Below are positions 16,251 to 25,856 of a stretch of 64,000 bases of DNA, one piece after another. The position numbers were made by a program, and so were the translations under genes. The notes beneath the pieces are model-generated. The model was not told where the DNA came from, did no database searches, and saw nothing but the letters and a program-made list of their open reading frames with translations. Within the stretch, counting starts at the first letter, position 1. Every line of letters starts with the position of its first letter. Source of the stretch: an uncultured Algibacter sp. (GTDB taxonomy: Bacteria; Bacteroidota; Bacteroidia; Flavobacteriales; Flavobacteriaceae); NCBI RefSeq assembly GCF_947490405.1, contig NZ_CANLGU010000004.1, positions 1-64,000 on the forward strand, read 5' to 3'.

Positions 16251-18116
16251 CTAACTCTCAAGTTTAGAAGAGAGCTCAAACCAACGTTCTTCTTTGGCTT
16301 CAATAGTATCAATAATACCTTGAAGCTCATCTGAAAGTTTATTAATTTCGTCTTGAGATAAGTCTGGATTATTAAACTTGCTTTCTAATGCTTTCTTATC
16401 AAACGCTAAAGTATTCAGCTTGCTCTCAATATTTCGTAATTCTTTTTCTTCATTAAATGATAATTTTGATGCCTTGTTCTGTTTCCAAGATGTTTTGTCT
16501 TTTTTATCGTCAGTTGTTGTATTTGAAATTACAGTTAGGCTATCCTCATAAACTCTATAATCTGTATAATTTCCGGGAAAATCTTCAATAATCCCATCAC
16601 CTCTGAAAACAAAAAGATGATCGATGACTTTATCCATAAAATAACGATCGTGAGAAACAACAATAATACAGCCTGGGAAGTCTAGGAGAAAACTTTCCAA
16701 TACATTAAGTGTAACAATATCTAAATCGTTTGTAGGCTCATCTAAAATCAGAAAATTAGGATTTTGAATTAAAACCGTACACAAATAAAGGCGTTTGCGT
16801 TCACCGCCACTCAGTTTTTCAACAAAATCATACTGCTTTTTTCTACTGAATAAAAAACGCTCTAAAAGTTGCTGCGCACTAATTTGACGTCCCTTTTTTA
16901 AAGGAATGTAATCGCCAAATTCTTTAATAACATCAATAACTTTTTGTTCGGGTTTTATGGTAATTCCGTTTTGGGTATAGTATCCAAACTTAACAGTATC
17001 ACCTTTTACTACTTTGCCAGAATCGGGTTGGGTAGTTTGGGTTAAAATGTTTAAGAAAGTAGTTTTGCCTGTGCCATTTTTTCCAATAATGCCAACACGT
17101 TCACCTTTTTTGAATGTGTAATCGAAAGCATTTAAAATGGATTTATCTTTAAATGCTTTTGAAACTTTGTGAAACTCAAGGATTTTACTTCCTAATCGTT
17201 CCATATTTAATTCTAACTGAATTTCATGTTCTTTCCTTCGCTGATGCGCTTTATGTTTGATATCGAAAAAATCATCAATTCTAGATTTAGATTTTGTAGT
17301 TCTGGCTTTTGGTTGTCTTCGCATCCATTCCAACTCTTTCTTAAAAAGCTGTTTCGTTTTTCCAGCTTCTATAGCTTCTCGCTCTAATCTTTCATTTCGC
17401 TTTTCAAGGTAATACGAGTAGTTGCCTTTGTAACTATAAAGCTGTCCATTATCTAACTCAATAATTTCATTGCACACACGTTCTAAAAAATAACGGTCAT
17501 GCGTAACCATAAACAGTGTTATATTCTCCTTAGCAAAAAAGGCTTCTAGCCATTCAATCATCTCTAAATCCAGATGGTTTGTTGGCTCATCCAGAATGAG
17601 CAAGTCAGGTTTGTTGATTAAAGCATTTGCTAAGGCTAAACGCTTTTTTTGTCCTCCAGATAAGGTGCTTACTTTCTGCCCTAAATTATCAAGCTTAAGT
17701 TTAAAAAGGATTTGTTTGTAAAGCGTTTCAAAATCCCATGCTTCATGGCGATCCATAGCATCAAAAGCAAGCTGATAAACTTCTGTGTCTTCGGGGTTTA
17801 AAAGTGCCTTTTCATAATTTGAAATAATTTTTAAAATAGGGTTTTCACTAGCAAAAATTGTTTCTTCTATGGTTAGGGAATTATCAAATTTTGGGTCTTG
17901 AGACAGGAAAGAAATCTTGATGTCTTTTCTATAAATAACGTTTCCAGAATCTGCTGCATCATCACCAGATAATATGTTTAAGATAGATGTTTTTCCAGTT
18001 CCATTTTTCGCTACAAAAGCTATTTTTTGGTCTTTATGTACACTAAATGAAATATTCTCAAAAAGAGTTAGTTCTCCGTAAGATTTGGAAATATTTTCAA
18101 CGGTCAAGTAATTCAA
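16251..18116 (-). CDS. ABC-F family ATPase (Uup/EttA-like)
   Basis: This soluble protein has two ABC cassettes and no membrane domain. Cassette 1 has the Walker A motif KNGTGKTS, LSGGQKKRLALA and LILDEPTNHLD. Cassette 2 has KNGTGKTT, LSGGERKRLYL and LILDEPTNDLD. A basic linker (RRQPKARTTKSKSR) lies between them, and a coiled-coil tail of about 80 residues ends the protein. ABC-F proteins act on the ribosome. The best start is TTG at 18116, giving (M)NYLTVENISKSYGE. The ATG at 18185 would add 23 unrelated residues and lies upstream of a promoter-like TTATTTGC. Confidence 0.92.
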   Translation of the reverse strand: MNYLTVENISKSYGELTLFENISFSVHKDQKIAFVAKNGTGKTSILNILSGDDAADSGNVIYRKDIKISFLSQDPKFDNSLTIEETIFASENPILKIISNYEKALLNPEDTEVYQLAFDAMDRHEAWDFETLYKQILFKLKLDNLGQKVSTLSGGQKKRLALANALINKPDLLILDEPTNHLDLEMIEWLEAFFAKENITLFMVTHDRYFLERVCNEIIELDNGQLYSYKGNYSYYLEKRNERLEREAIEAGKTKQLFKKELEWMRRQPKARTTKSKSRIDDFFDIKHKAHQRRKEHEIQLELNMERLGSKILEFHKVSKAFKDKSILNAFDYTFKKGERVGIIGKNGTGKTTFLNILTQTTQPDSGKVVKGDTVKFGYYTQNGITIKPEQKVIDVIKEFGDYIPLKKGRQISAQQLLERFLFSRKKQYDFVEKLSGGERKRLYLCTVLIQNPNFLILDEPTNDLDIVTLNVLESFLLDFPGCIIVVSHDRYFMDKVIDHLFVFRGDGIIEDFPGNYTDYRVYEDSLTVISNTTTDDKKDKTSWKQNKASKLSFNEEKELRNIESKLNTLAFDKKALESKFNNPDLSQDEINKLSDELQGIIDTIEAKEERWFELSSKLES

Positions 18117-18192
18117 AAGGCAGTGTTTTTTGCAAATAACGGACAAAAAACCAAAAAACCCGTCATAAGTTTTATTCTTCAACACGAAAAGT

Positions 18193-18200
18193 TATATTTG
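18193..18200 (+). promoter_or_regulatory. Promoter -7 box of the polysaccharide locus
   Basis: TATATTTG matches TAnnTTTG exactly, 22 bases before the ATG of the Wza-type gene. It is the only clear promoter seen at the head of the locus; most of the following 39 kb shows short gaps or overlaps. Confidence 0.6.
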
Positions 18201-18222
18201 TGTTAAATCAATTTGCCTCAAT

Positions 18223-19011
18223 ATGAAGAGTCGATTTCTTGTTATTTTATTGATTATTAGCTTAGTACTAAGCTCTTGTATTACTAATAAAGACCTTGTT
18301 TATTTACAAGATAAAGGTGATAGTGCAGATGCGTCTTTAATAGTTAATGAGTTGCCAAAGCCCTATAAAGTTCAGGTAAGCGATATTTTAAGTATTAACG
18401 TAAAAGCTCTAGATCCCGAGCTTGTTGATATTTTTAATCCCGTTGGAAGTGCTAATGGGGGTTTGGGAAACGGCGGCTTATATTTTAGTGGTTTTACGGT
18501 AGATTTACACGGTAATATTGAGTTTCCTATTTTAGGTAAAATCAATGTACTAGGCTATACTATTGATGAAATAAAAACTAAAGTAGAAAATGCTTTACTA
18601 GAGAAATATTTTAAAGAAACAGCTGAGATATTTGTAACGGTTAAATTATCTGGATTGAGATATACTGTTACTGGAGAGGGTGGGGCTGGTGTGTACACCT
18701 TATTTCAAGACCGTGTAAATATTATTGAAGCATTGGCAAATGCTGGTGGTCTTCCTGCAACTGCTGATCGAAAAGATATTTTAGTAATCAGACAATATCC
18801 TGAAGGCCAAAAAATTCATCATATTGATTTAACAGATATTAAAGCAATGAAATCGCCGTTTTATTTTATACAGCCTAATGACATGATTTTGGTTAAACCT
18901 TTAAAACGTAAAGCTATTGGTACAGGAGAAACAGCTTTTCAAAACTTGACTACAATAGCTTCGATTTTATCTGTCTTAGTCTCTACTTACTTTTTAACAA
19001 AGAATCTTTAA
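18223..19011 (+). CDS. Wza/BexD-type polysaccharide export lipoprotein
   Basis: This is an outer-membrane-associated periplasmic component of a capsule or exopolysaccharide exporter. The signal peptide ends in a lipobox (VLSSC, Cys19). A polysaccharide export domain (YKVQVSDILSINV, about residues 46-150) and a SLBB-type domain (LSGLRYTVTGEGGAGVYTL) follow. The C-terminal hydrophobic helix (about 243-258) is usual in Bacteroidota members. The gene is first in the locus and lies six bases before the Wzc-type kinase, its expected partner. Confidence 0.92.
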   Translation: MKSRFLVILLIISLVLSSCITNKDLVYLQDKGDSADASLIVNELPKPYKVQVSDILSINVKALDPELVDIFNPVGSANGGLGNGGLYFSGFTVDLHGNIEFPILGKINVLGYTIDEIKTKVENALLEKYFKETAEIFVTVKLSGLRYTVTGEGGAGVYTLFQDRVNIIEALANAGGLPATADRKDILVIRQYPEGQKIHHIDLTDIKAMKSPFYFIQPNDMILVKPLKRKAIGTGETAFQNLTTIASILSVLVSTYFLTKNL

Positions 19012-19017
19012 AAAGCT

Positions 19018-21483
19018 ATGGAAGAAGAATTTGATGTTGCAGACTCACAAATACAAAAGCCATCTTTTGACATAAAGGCATTTTTGATTCGCGTTCTAAG
19101 CTACTGGAAGTTATTTGTTTTATTTATTGGAGTTGGAATATTTATAGTCTATCAACAAAATATTCGTACGCAACAATCTTACAGATTAGGAACTCAAATC
19201 TCAATTGAAGAAGAGTCTAACCCTTTATTCACATCAAATACTAGCTTAACATTTAACTGGGGAGGTGTTTCTGGCAAAGTACAAACCATGATTAACGCTC
19301 TAAGATCAAGAAGTATTCATGAGAAAGTGGTTGAAAATTTACAGTATTACATCACATATTTAAAACAATCTAGGTTCAGAAAAGATGATGTTTATACAGA
19401 CGCTCCTTTTAGGATTAATCTGTCTCCAGACACCTATCAACTGTTAAATGTGCCTATTCGGGTAACTTTTTTAGAAAATAATAAATACGAATTATACTTT
19501 AATTTTGAATCGACTCCTGTAAGAGCTCAAAACTTTTCAGATTATAAGAAAACTAATTTGGATATTACAGTTGGTGAGTTTAAGCAAGTTTTTAGCTTAG
19601 GAGATGTAGTTAATCTGCCCTATTTTAATGGAACGATTTATTTAGCTGAAGGAAGAACTGTAAAGCCTAATGAGGAATTTTATGTTCAGTTTAGTGATTT
19701 TGATGCTGTTGTATCAAAGTACAGAAGTAAATTAGCTATAAATAATCCTAGAAATTCAGCTATTTTAAATTTAAGTATGGTTGATGTGAACAAGCCTAAA
19801 ATTGTTGACTATTTAAACGAAACAGTTAGGGTGTTAAGCGAAGACCAACTTAATAGAAAGAACCAATTTGTTACTAATACTATAGCCTTCATTGATGATC
19901 AATTAAGTAGGGTGAAAAATCAACTCACTTTAAGTGCTGATTCTTTAAATGATTACCGACAAAAAAATAGGATTTATAATTTGGATGATAAAAGTGCTGT
20001 TATTAATGGTAAGCTATCAGACTTAGAAATTAATAAAGATGACATTAATAGAAAGCTAGCATATTATTCAAGTTTAAAAAATTACCTAATAACAAGTAAT
20101 AATTTTACAGATTTACCAGCGCCTGCTATATCTGGTATTGATGAAGGTAATATTTTAGCTAATGTATCTAGGATTAATGCTTTGTCAGTGCAAAAATCTA
20201 AATACGGATCTACGGTTAGAAAAGATGCTACAATTTTTGCAGATTTAAACAGACAAATTGAAGGGTTAAAAGAAGTATTATTGGAGAATATTAGTTCGGT
20301 TACTAATGAGCTAAAGCGGGAGAGGCAAATAATAAATAATAAAATTGCTGTAGAGGACGCTAAAATAAGAAAGCTACCAGCTGCACAACAAAAAATGTTT
20401 GACATACAACGCCAGTATGCTTTAAGTGAGAAAACCTACAATGTTTTTTTAGCGAAGCGCGGTGAGGCCGATATTATAAAATCAGCAAGCGTTTCAGATA
20501 TTCTTGTTATTGATCCTGCAAAAGATACTGGAGCAACACCTATAGATCTAAAGTTAAGTTCTCGATACTTATTCGCAATTATTGGAGGGTTAATACCACC
20601 ACTACTTCTTGCTTTTTTATTAACATTTTTTGATAATAAAATACACAATCCGCAAGTCCTTGAAAATTTATCTAGCATACCAATGCTAGGTGTAGTTGGT
20701 AAAAATAATTTAGAAAATAATTTAGTGGTTCATTTAAAACCAAAATCAACAATTGCTGAAGCTTTCAGGTCTATACGTTCAAGTTTACAGTATTTCTACA
20801 AAAAACACAATTTGGACGGCACTAAAACAGTAATGGTAACATCATCTGTAAGTGGCGAAGGAAAAACATTCTGTTCCATAAATATCGCAACAGTTTTTGC
20901 AATGAGTGGAAAGAAAACCATTTTGGTAGGGTTAGACTTAAGAAAACCAAAGATCTTTGGTGACTTTGATATTCAAAATGATATTGGGGTTGTAAATTAT
21001 TTAATTGGGCAAAAGGATTTAAACGGAGTTTTACAAAAAACAAAAGTGCCTAATTTGGATGTTATTACTTCGGGACCTATACCTCCAAATCCTGCTGAAT
21101 TATTAATTGGAGAACGAATGGATGATTTAATTGAAAGCCTTAAAAAATCTTACGATTATATAGTTCTGGATACACCACCAATAGGACTTGTAGCTGACGC
21201 TTTGGAGTTAACAGAATATGCTGATGCCACTATTTATGTTGTAAGGCAGGATTATACAAAAAAGGGAATGATTAATCTTATCAATGCTAAATACAATAAA
21301 AGTGAAATTGAAAATCTAAGTTTTATTTATAACGGATATAACCAAAAAGGCAAATATGGATATGGATATGGGTATGGCTACGGTTATGGCTACGGTTATG
21401 GAAGTTATGGAAATGGATATAATGACGATGACTCTGCTAAAAATAAATTATCAACTAAGATTAAATCTTTTTTCAAAATTTAA
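19018..21483 (+). CDS. Wzc-type chain-length regulator and bacterial tyrosine kinase
   Basis: This inner-membrane protein is 821 residues long. The N-terminal helix (about 32-48) and a second helix (about 518-538) enclose a long periplasmic coiled-coil Wzz domain. The cytoplasmic BY-kinase domain has Walker A SGEGKTFCS, Walker A' ILVGLDLRKPK and Walker B YIVLDTPPIG. The C-terminus carries ten tyrosines in a GY repeat (21354-21420) before NDDD. The family phosphorylates its own tyrosine cluster to control polymer length and export. Both synonymous codons (TAT, TAC) are used within the repeat, so it is not a simple DNA microsatellite. Confidence 0.95.
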   Translation: MEEEFDVADSQIQKPSFDIKAFLIRVLSYWKLFVLFIGVGIFIVYQQNIRTQQSYRLGTQISIEEESNPLFTSNTSLTFNWGGVSGKVQTMINALRSRSIHEKVVENLQYYITYLKQSRFRKDDVYTDAPFRINLSPDTYQLLNVPIRVTFLENNKYELYFNFESTPVRAQNFSDYKKTNLDITVGEFKQVFSLGDVVNLPYFNGTIYLAEGRTVKPNEEFYVQFSDFDAVVSKYRSKLAINNPRNSAILNLSMVDVNKPKIVDYLNETVRVLSEDQLNRKNQFVTNTIAFIDDQLSRVKNQLTLSADSLNDYRQKNRIYNLDDKSAVINGKLSDLEINKDDINRKLAYYSSLKNYLITSNNFTDLPAPAISGIDEGNILANVSRINALSVQKSKYGSTVRKDATIFADLNRQIEGLKEVLLENISSVTNELKRERQIINNKIAVEDAKIRKLPAAQQKMFDIQRQYALSEKTYNVFLAKRGEADIIKSASVSDILVIDPAKDTGATPIDLKLSSRYLFAIIGGLIPPLLLAFLLTFFDNKIHNPQVLENLSSIPMLGVVGKNNLENNLVVHLKPKSTIAEAFRSIRSSLQYFYKKHNLDGTKTVMVTSSVSGEGKTFCSINIATVFAMSGKKTILVGLDLRKPKIFGDFDIQNDIGVVNYLIGQKDLNGVLQKTKVPNLDVITSGPIPPNPAELLIGERMDDLIESLKKSYDYIVLDTPPIGLVADALELTEYADATIYVVRQDYTKKGMINLINAKYNKSEIENLSFIYNGYNQKGKYGYGYGYGYGYGYGYGSYGNGYNDDDSAKNKLSTKIKSFFKI

Positions 21484-21494
21484 ACTAAGAAATA

Positions 21495-22367
21495 TTGGCT
21501 AATAAAAACGACAATTGGCTTTATACCATCTCTCCAAAGCAAAAGTTGATAGATTTAAACCTTAAAGAGGTATGGTATTATAAAGATTTACTCTTATTGT
21601 TTGTAAAACGTAATGTTATTACTGTTTATAAACAAACCATACTTGGACCATTATGGTATTTTATACAGCCATTATTTACCTCGGTTATATTTACTTTAAT
21701 ATTTAATAACATGGCCAACATACCAACAGGCGAAGGCGTTCCGTCTTTTTTGTTTAACCTAGCAGGTATTACGTGTTGGAATTATTTTAAAGAATGTTTA
21801 ACGGGTACTAGTAATACGTTTTCGCAAAATCAAGGGTTATTTGGAAAAGTATACTTTCCAAGAGTTATTGTACCATTGTCGGTAGTTTTAACAAATCTGG
21901 TAAAATACGGGATACAAATATTAGTGTTTATTGGGTTTTATATTTACTATGTTTTTTTTACTGATAAAGCGGGAGGAGCAAGTCCTAAATCAGCCATAGT
22001 TTTTATACCAATGCTAATATTTTTTATGGGGATTTTAGGATTAGGTTTAGGGATGATTATATCTTCTATGACAACCAAGTATAGAGATTTAAAGTTTTTA
22101 ATAAGCTTTGGAGTGCAATTGCTTATGTATGGCTCTGCTGTTATGTATCCATTGTCATTCTTTAAAAAAAAATTGCCAAATATTTCCTGGGTTGTAGAAT
22201 ACAACCCTATGACAACAATTATTGAAGCCTTTAGATATATGACTTTAGGTGTAGGCGATTATTCATTACCTAAAATGTTATATACTGCACTATTTAGCCT
22301 TGTAGTTTTTCTTTTGGGGTTAATAATTTTTAATAAAACGGAAAAGAGTTTCATAGATACCATCTAA
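21495..22367 (+). CDS. ABC-2 type polysaccharide exporter permease (Wzm-like)
   Basis: This 290-residue inner-membrane protein has about six helices in ABC2_membrane layout. The start is TTG (21495), giving (M)ANKNDNWLY; no ATG is available nearby. Family landmarks are LLFVKRNVITVYKQTILGPLWYF near the start and YPLSFFKKKLPNISW before the last helices. It forms the channel half of a Wzm/Wzt exporter for lipid-linked polysaccharide. The next gene begins on the base after its stop. Confidence 0.93.
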   Translation: MANKNDNWLYTISPKQKLIDLNLKEVWYYKDLLLLFVKRNVITVYKQTILGPLWYFIQPLFTSVIFTLIFNNMANIPTGEGVPSFLFNLAGITCWNYFKECLTGTSNTFSQNQGLFGKVYFPRVIVPLSVVLTNLVKYGIQILVFIGFYIYYVFFTDKAGGASPKSAIVFIPMLIFFMGILGLGLGMIISSMTTKYRDLKFLISFGVQLLMYGSAVMYPLSFFKKKLPNISWVVEYNPMTTIIEAFRYMTLGVGDYSLPKMLYTALFSLVVFLLGLIIFNKTEKSFIDTI

Positions 22368-23639
22368 ATGGAAAAGGATATTATTTTAAAAGTTGAAAAT
22401 CTTTCAAAGCAATACCGATTAGGTTTAGTTGGTACTGGTACACTTGGTCATGATTTAAATAGATGGTGGAGTAAGATAAGAGGAAAAGAAGATCCGTATC
22501 TAAAAATTGGTGAAAGTAATGATAGAAGTACTAAAGGAGATTCAGAGTATGTTTGGGCTTTAAAGAATATAAATTTTGGGGTTGAGCGCGGAGAAGTAAT
22601 AGGTATTATTGGTAAAAATGGTGCAGGTAAGTCTACCTTACTTAAAATACTTTCTAAAGTAACAGGGCCTACTACTGGTGAGATAAAAACTAAAGGTAGA
22701 ATAGCATCATTATTAGAAGTTGGAACAGGTTTTCATCCAGAAATGACAGGAAAAGAAAATGTGTTTTTAAATGGCGCTATTCTAGGGATGACTAAAAAGG
22801 AAATTCAATCAAAATTAAAGGAAATTGTTGAGTTTTCAGGTTGTGAACGCTATATAGATACACCCGTAAAGCGTTATTCATCAGGTATGACAGTGCGTTT
22901 AGCATTTGCAGTTGCAGCACATTTAGACCCAGATATTTTGGTGATTGATGAAGTACTTGCAGTAGGAGATGCAGAATTTCAAAAGAAAGCCATAGGTAAA
23001 ATGCAAGACATCAGTAATAGTGATGGCAGAACTGTGTTATTTGTAAGCCATAATATGGCGGCAGTAAAAAGTTTATGCACGCGCGCTATAGTTTTACAGC
23101 ATGGAACTACTGTTTTTGAGGGTAATACTAATGATGCCGTAGATTTTTATTTAAAAAGTGATGTAGCTAATGATATTGCACATTACGTAAACGATAATCC
23201 AAATGAAGGCGCTGATATTTTGGAAGTTTCAATGCGAGACAAGGACAATAATATCTCAGGTTTGTTTGGTTTTGAAGATCAAATAACTTTGCAAGTGAAA
23301 CTAAGAGTTACAAAAGATATCATTGAATATGGATCTGTAGGTTTTAGAATTAAAGATCAAAATGAGCGTACTGTATTTTCTTCAGAAGAAGATTTAAATA
23401 ATTTCATAGAAAAAGAGGGGGTTTATTTTTCAAATATTAAATTTCCTAAATCAGTATTATTACCTAGCGAATATCGCGTTATAGTAGGATATCATGTGCC
23501 GAATAAACAAAAAATAAGAAGCTTATTTGATGTTGTGAATTTCAGAATTGAAGAAACAGGTAGCATGTTTCATAAATACAAAGGTGTAGATTTTGGTTGC
23601 GTTGTACTAGATTGTAAATGGAATATTAAATCTGATTAA
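22368..23639 (+). CDS. ABC exporter ATPase with C-terminal sugar-binding domain (Wzt-like)
   Basis: The 423 residues form a nucleotide-binding domain (about 45-250) followed by a Wzt_C beta-sandwich (about 275-420). Walker A is IGKNGAGKSTLL, the signature YSSGMTVRLAF, Walker B DILVIDEVLAVGD, and the switch His is in SHNM. In the family the C-terminal domain recognises a terminal cap on the finished chain, so this polymer probably carries a non-reducing-end modification. The methyltransferases or nonulosonate genes downstream could supply it. The ATG directly follows the permease stop. Confidence 0.95.
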   Translation: MEKDIILKVENLSKQYRLGLVGTGTLGHDLNRWWSKIRGKEDPYLKIGESNDRSTKGDSEYVWALKNINFGVERGEVIGIIGKNGAGKSTLLKILSKVTGPTTGEIKTKGRIASLLEVGTGFHPEMTGKENVFLNGAILGMTKKEIQSKLKEIVEFSGCERYIDTPVKRYSSGMTVRLAFAVAAHLDPDILVIDEVLAVGDAEFQKKAIGKMQDISNSDGRTVLFVSHNMAAVKSLCTRAIVLQHGTTVFEGNTNDAVDFYLKSDVANDIAHYVNDNPNEGADILEVSMRDKDNNISGLFGFEDQITLQVKLRVTKDIIEYGSVGFRIKDQNERTVFSSEEDLNNFIEKEGVYFSNIKFPKSVLLPSEYRVIVGYHVPNKQKIRSLFDVVNFRIEETGSMFHKYKGVDFGCVVLDCKWNIKSD

Positions 23640-23675
23640 AAAACTAAACATATTGTCTCTACAGGCAAATTTTCT

Positions 23676-25856
23676 ATGTGGAAAAAAATAAAAGCAATAT
23701 TTCAAAAGCTAAAAGCGCTACTACGTTTAAAACTTAATGAAGTAAATTTTATTAATAAGACAGAAAAGCCAGTTCTCATAAACCTTAATGCTAATGATAT
23801 TTGTAATTCCAAATGCACCATGTGTAATATTTGGAAGAATAAGCAAGACAAAGAAATATCGTATGACGATTTAAAAATCATTTTTTCTGATCCATTTTAT
23901 TCTGAAATAACTGGAGTTGGTATTACTGGAGGTGAGCCAACTTTAAGAAATGATTTAGTTGATTTATATAAAGCGTGTATAGATTTCCTTCCTAAATTAA
24001 AATACTTAAGTATAATTACCAATTGTATTAAAGTTGATGAGGTAAAGCAACAATTACATGCAGTAAACAAATTATGTAAAGAACATAATATTAATTTTAG
24101 TGTTATGGTGTCTTTAGATGGTTATGCTGAGATGCATGATAAAATTAGAGGTAGAGAAGGAAATTTTAAAACAGCTATAGAAGTTATAAATTATGTAAAG
24201 CATGATTTAAAAATTCCAATTTCTTTTGGAGCAACAATTTCAAAAGAGAATGTTTGGGAAATTGATGAGCTGTTAGATTTTGCAAAAGCAAATAATATTT
24301 ATGGGCGTTTTAGAGTGGCAGAGTTTATTAAGCGCTTATATAATGAAGACAGAGAGGAGGTTATCCGAAATTTTACAGCAGATGAAAGTTATCATTTAGC
24401 CTTGTTTTTTGAGAAACTTAAAATAACTTACGAAACAAATAAGACTTATAAGCGAACCTATTCTAGTATTCAAAATATTTTATTGGGAGGTAAGAGAATT
24501 ACAGGGTGCCCATACCATAAAAAAGGAATAAATATTAATGCCAAAGGAGAGTTGGCTTATTGCGCACCAAAATCTAAAACTATTGGTAATGGTATAGAAA
24601 TAGCATCCTCTGTAATTTATAAGTCTAATCTTGAAGAAAAAAAGAGAATAATATTAAACGAGTGCGATGATTGTATTCATGATTATCATTCTGAAATTAC
24701 TTATACAGAACAGGTTGAAGTTTATAAAGATAAATTTCAAAAGAAGTTTTTAAAGTTACATAATGAGAATAAGGTTTTAAAACTATCTAGTTTTTTAAGA
24801 ACACCAAAACTACCAAAAAACAAATATAGTATACTAATTGTTGGTTGGTATGGAACAGAGACAGTTGGAGATAAAGCTATTTTAGGAAGTATTGTTGAAG
24901 CTTATAAGCAGAAATACGGTGATAGTTTAAATGTAATTATTGGTAGTTTATACCCTTTTATAACCCATCAAACTATAAAAGAACTTCAAATTGAAGCTAC
25001 TGTTGTTAATACGAGTAATTTGGAGTTTATAAGATATTCCAAAACATGTGATGAGGTTATTATGGGCGGAGGTCCTTTAATGGATTTGAATGAGTTGTAT
25101 GTCCCTTTGTTATCATTTACCATTGCAAAAAAATATAATAGAAAAAGAACGGTTTATGGTTGTGGATTGGGGCCAATAAATCATGATAAATATAAATCAG
25201 CCATTCATAAAATATTAAAGCTTTCTAACGAGATTAAGTTAAGAGATAAGAAGAGTCAAGCTTACGCTTCTAAGCATTTTAATGTGCCTAATACTGAAAT
25301 GATAGGAGACCCCGCAAAATCTTATTTAAAGCGTTTCTCAAAATCAACACCGCTTAAACAAGAAAAAGTATTATCCTTATATCTTCGAGATTGGGAATAC
25401 CTTTATGCAAGAGGAAATATGTCTGAAACAGAATTTGTTTCAGTAAAAAAAGAATTTGAAGATGCCTTGGCAAACTTAATTAAGAAGAAAGCAGAAGCGT
25501 TTAAAGTAGATAAAATAGTGTTTAATCATATGCATAATTTTGTTTTAGGGGGTGATGATAGAGACTTTTCAAGACGGTTTATAAAAACATATTTTTCAGA
25601 AGATTCTAGAGTAGGCTATCAGAAAAAATTATCAACTGTTGATTCGATTGTAGAAAGTATGCAGCAATCTGAATTAAACATTTGTATGCGATTTCATTCT
25701 GTACTATTTGCTGAAACATTAAAGACTAATTTCTTAGCTCTTGATTATACATTGGGAGGCAAAATAGCTGCTTACATTTCTGAAAATAGTGAATCAAAAA
25801 ATCTACTTACTATTAACCAATTAATTAAAGATTACAGTGAAGGTATTGTTGGTTAA
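23676..25856 (+). CDS. Radical SAM enzyme fused to polysaccharide pyruvyl transferase
   Basis: This is a 726-residue, two-enzyme protein. Residues 35-360 are a radical SAM domain with CNSKCTMC (Cys43, Cys47, Cys50), GITGGEPTLR and a SPASM-like set of cysteines (GCPYH, AYCAP, CDDC). Residues of about 380-726 are a polysaccharide pyruvyl transferase domain beginning ILIVGWYGTETVGDKAI, with IMGGGPL and the late signature MRFHSVLFAETL. The second half would transfer pyruvate from PEP to a sugar. The first half could modify a sugar or an attached group by radical chemistry. The next gene overlaps its end by 20 bases. Confidence 0.85.
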   Translation: MWKKIKAIFQKLKALLRLKLNEVNFINKTEKPVLINLNANDICNSKCTMCNIWKNKQDKEISYDDLKIIFSDPFYSEITGVGITGGEPTLRNDLVDLYKACIDFLPKLKYLSIITNCIKVDEVKQQLHAVNKLCKEHNINFSVMVSLDGYAEMHDKIRGREGNFKTAIEVINYVKHDLKIPISFGATISKENVWEIDELLDFAKANNIYGRFRVAEFIKRLYNEDREEVIRNFTADESYHLALFFEKLKITYETNKTYKRTYSSIQNILLGGKRITGCPYHKKGININAKGELAYCAPKSKTIGNGIEIASSVIYKSNLEEKKRIILNECDDCIHDYHSEITYTEQVEVYKDKFQKKFLKLHNENKVLKLSSFLRTPKLPKNKYSILIVGWYGTETVGDKAILGSIVEAYKQKYGDSLNVIIGSLYPFITHQTIKELQIEATVVNTSNLEFIRYSKTCDEVIMGGGPLMDLNELYVPLLSFTIAKKYNRKRTVYGCGLGPINHDKYKSAIHKILKLSNEIKLRDKKSQAYASKHFNVPNTEMIGDPAKSYLKRFSKSTPLKQEKVLSLYLRDWEYLYARGNMSETEFVSVKKEFEDALANLIKKKAEAFKVDKIVFNHMHNFVLGGDDRDFSRRFIKTYFSEDSRVGYQKKLSTVDSIVESMQQSELNICMRFHSVLFAETLKTNFLALDYTLGGKIAAYISENSESKNLLTINQLIKDYSEGIVG

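Noticed and set aside
21354-21420. GY repeat as a phase-variable microsatellite
   Set aside because: The six-base units differ at several positions (GGATAT, GGCTAC, GGTTAT), so slippage is unlikely.
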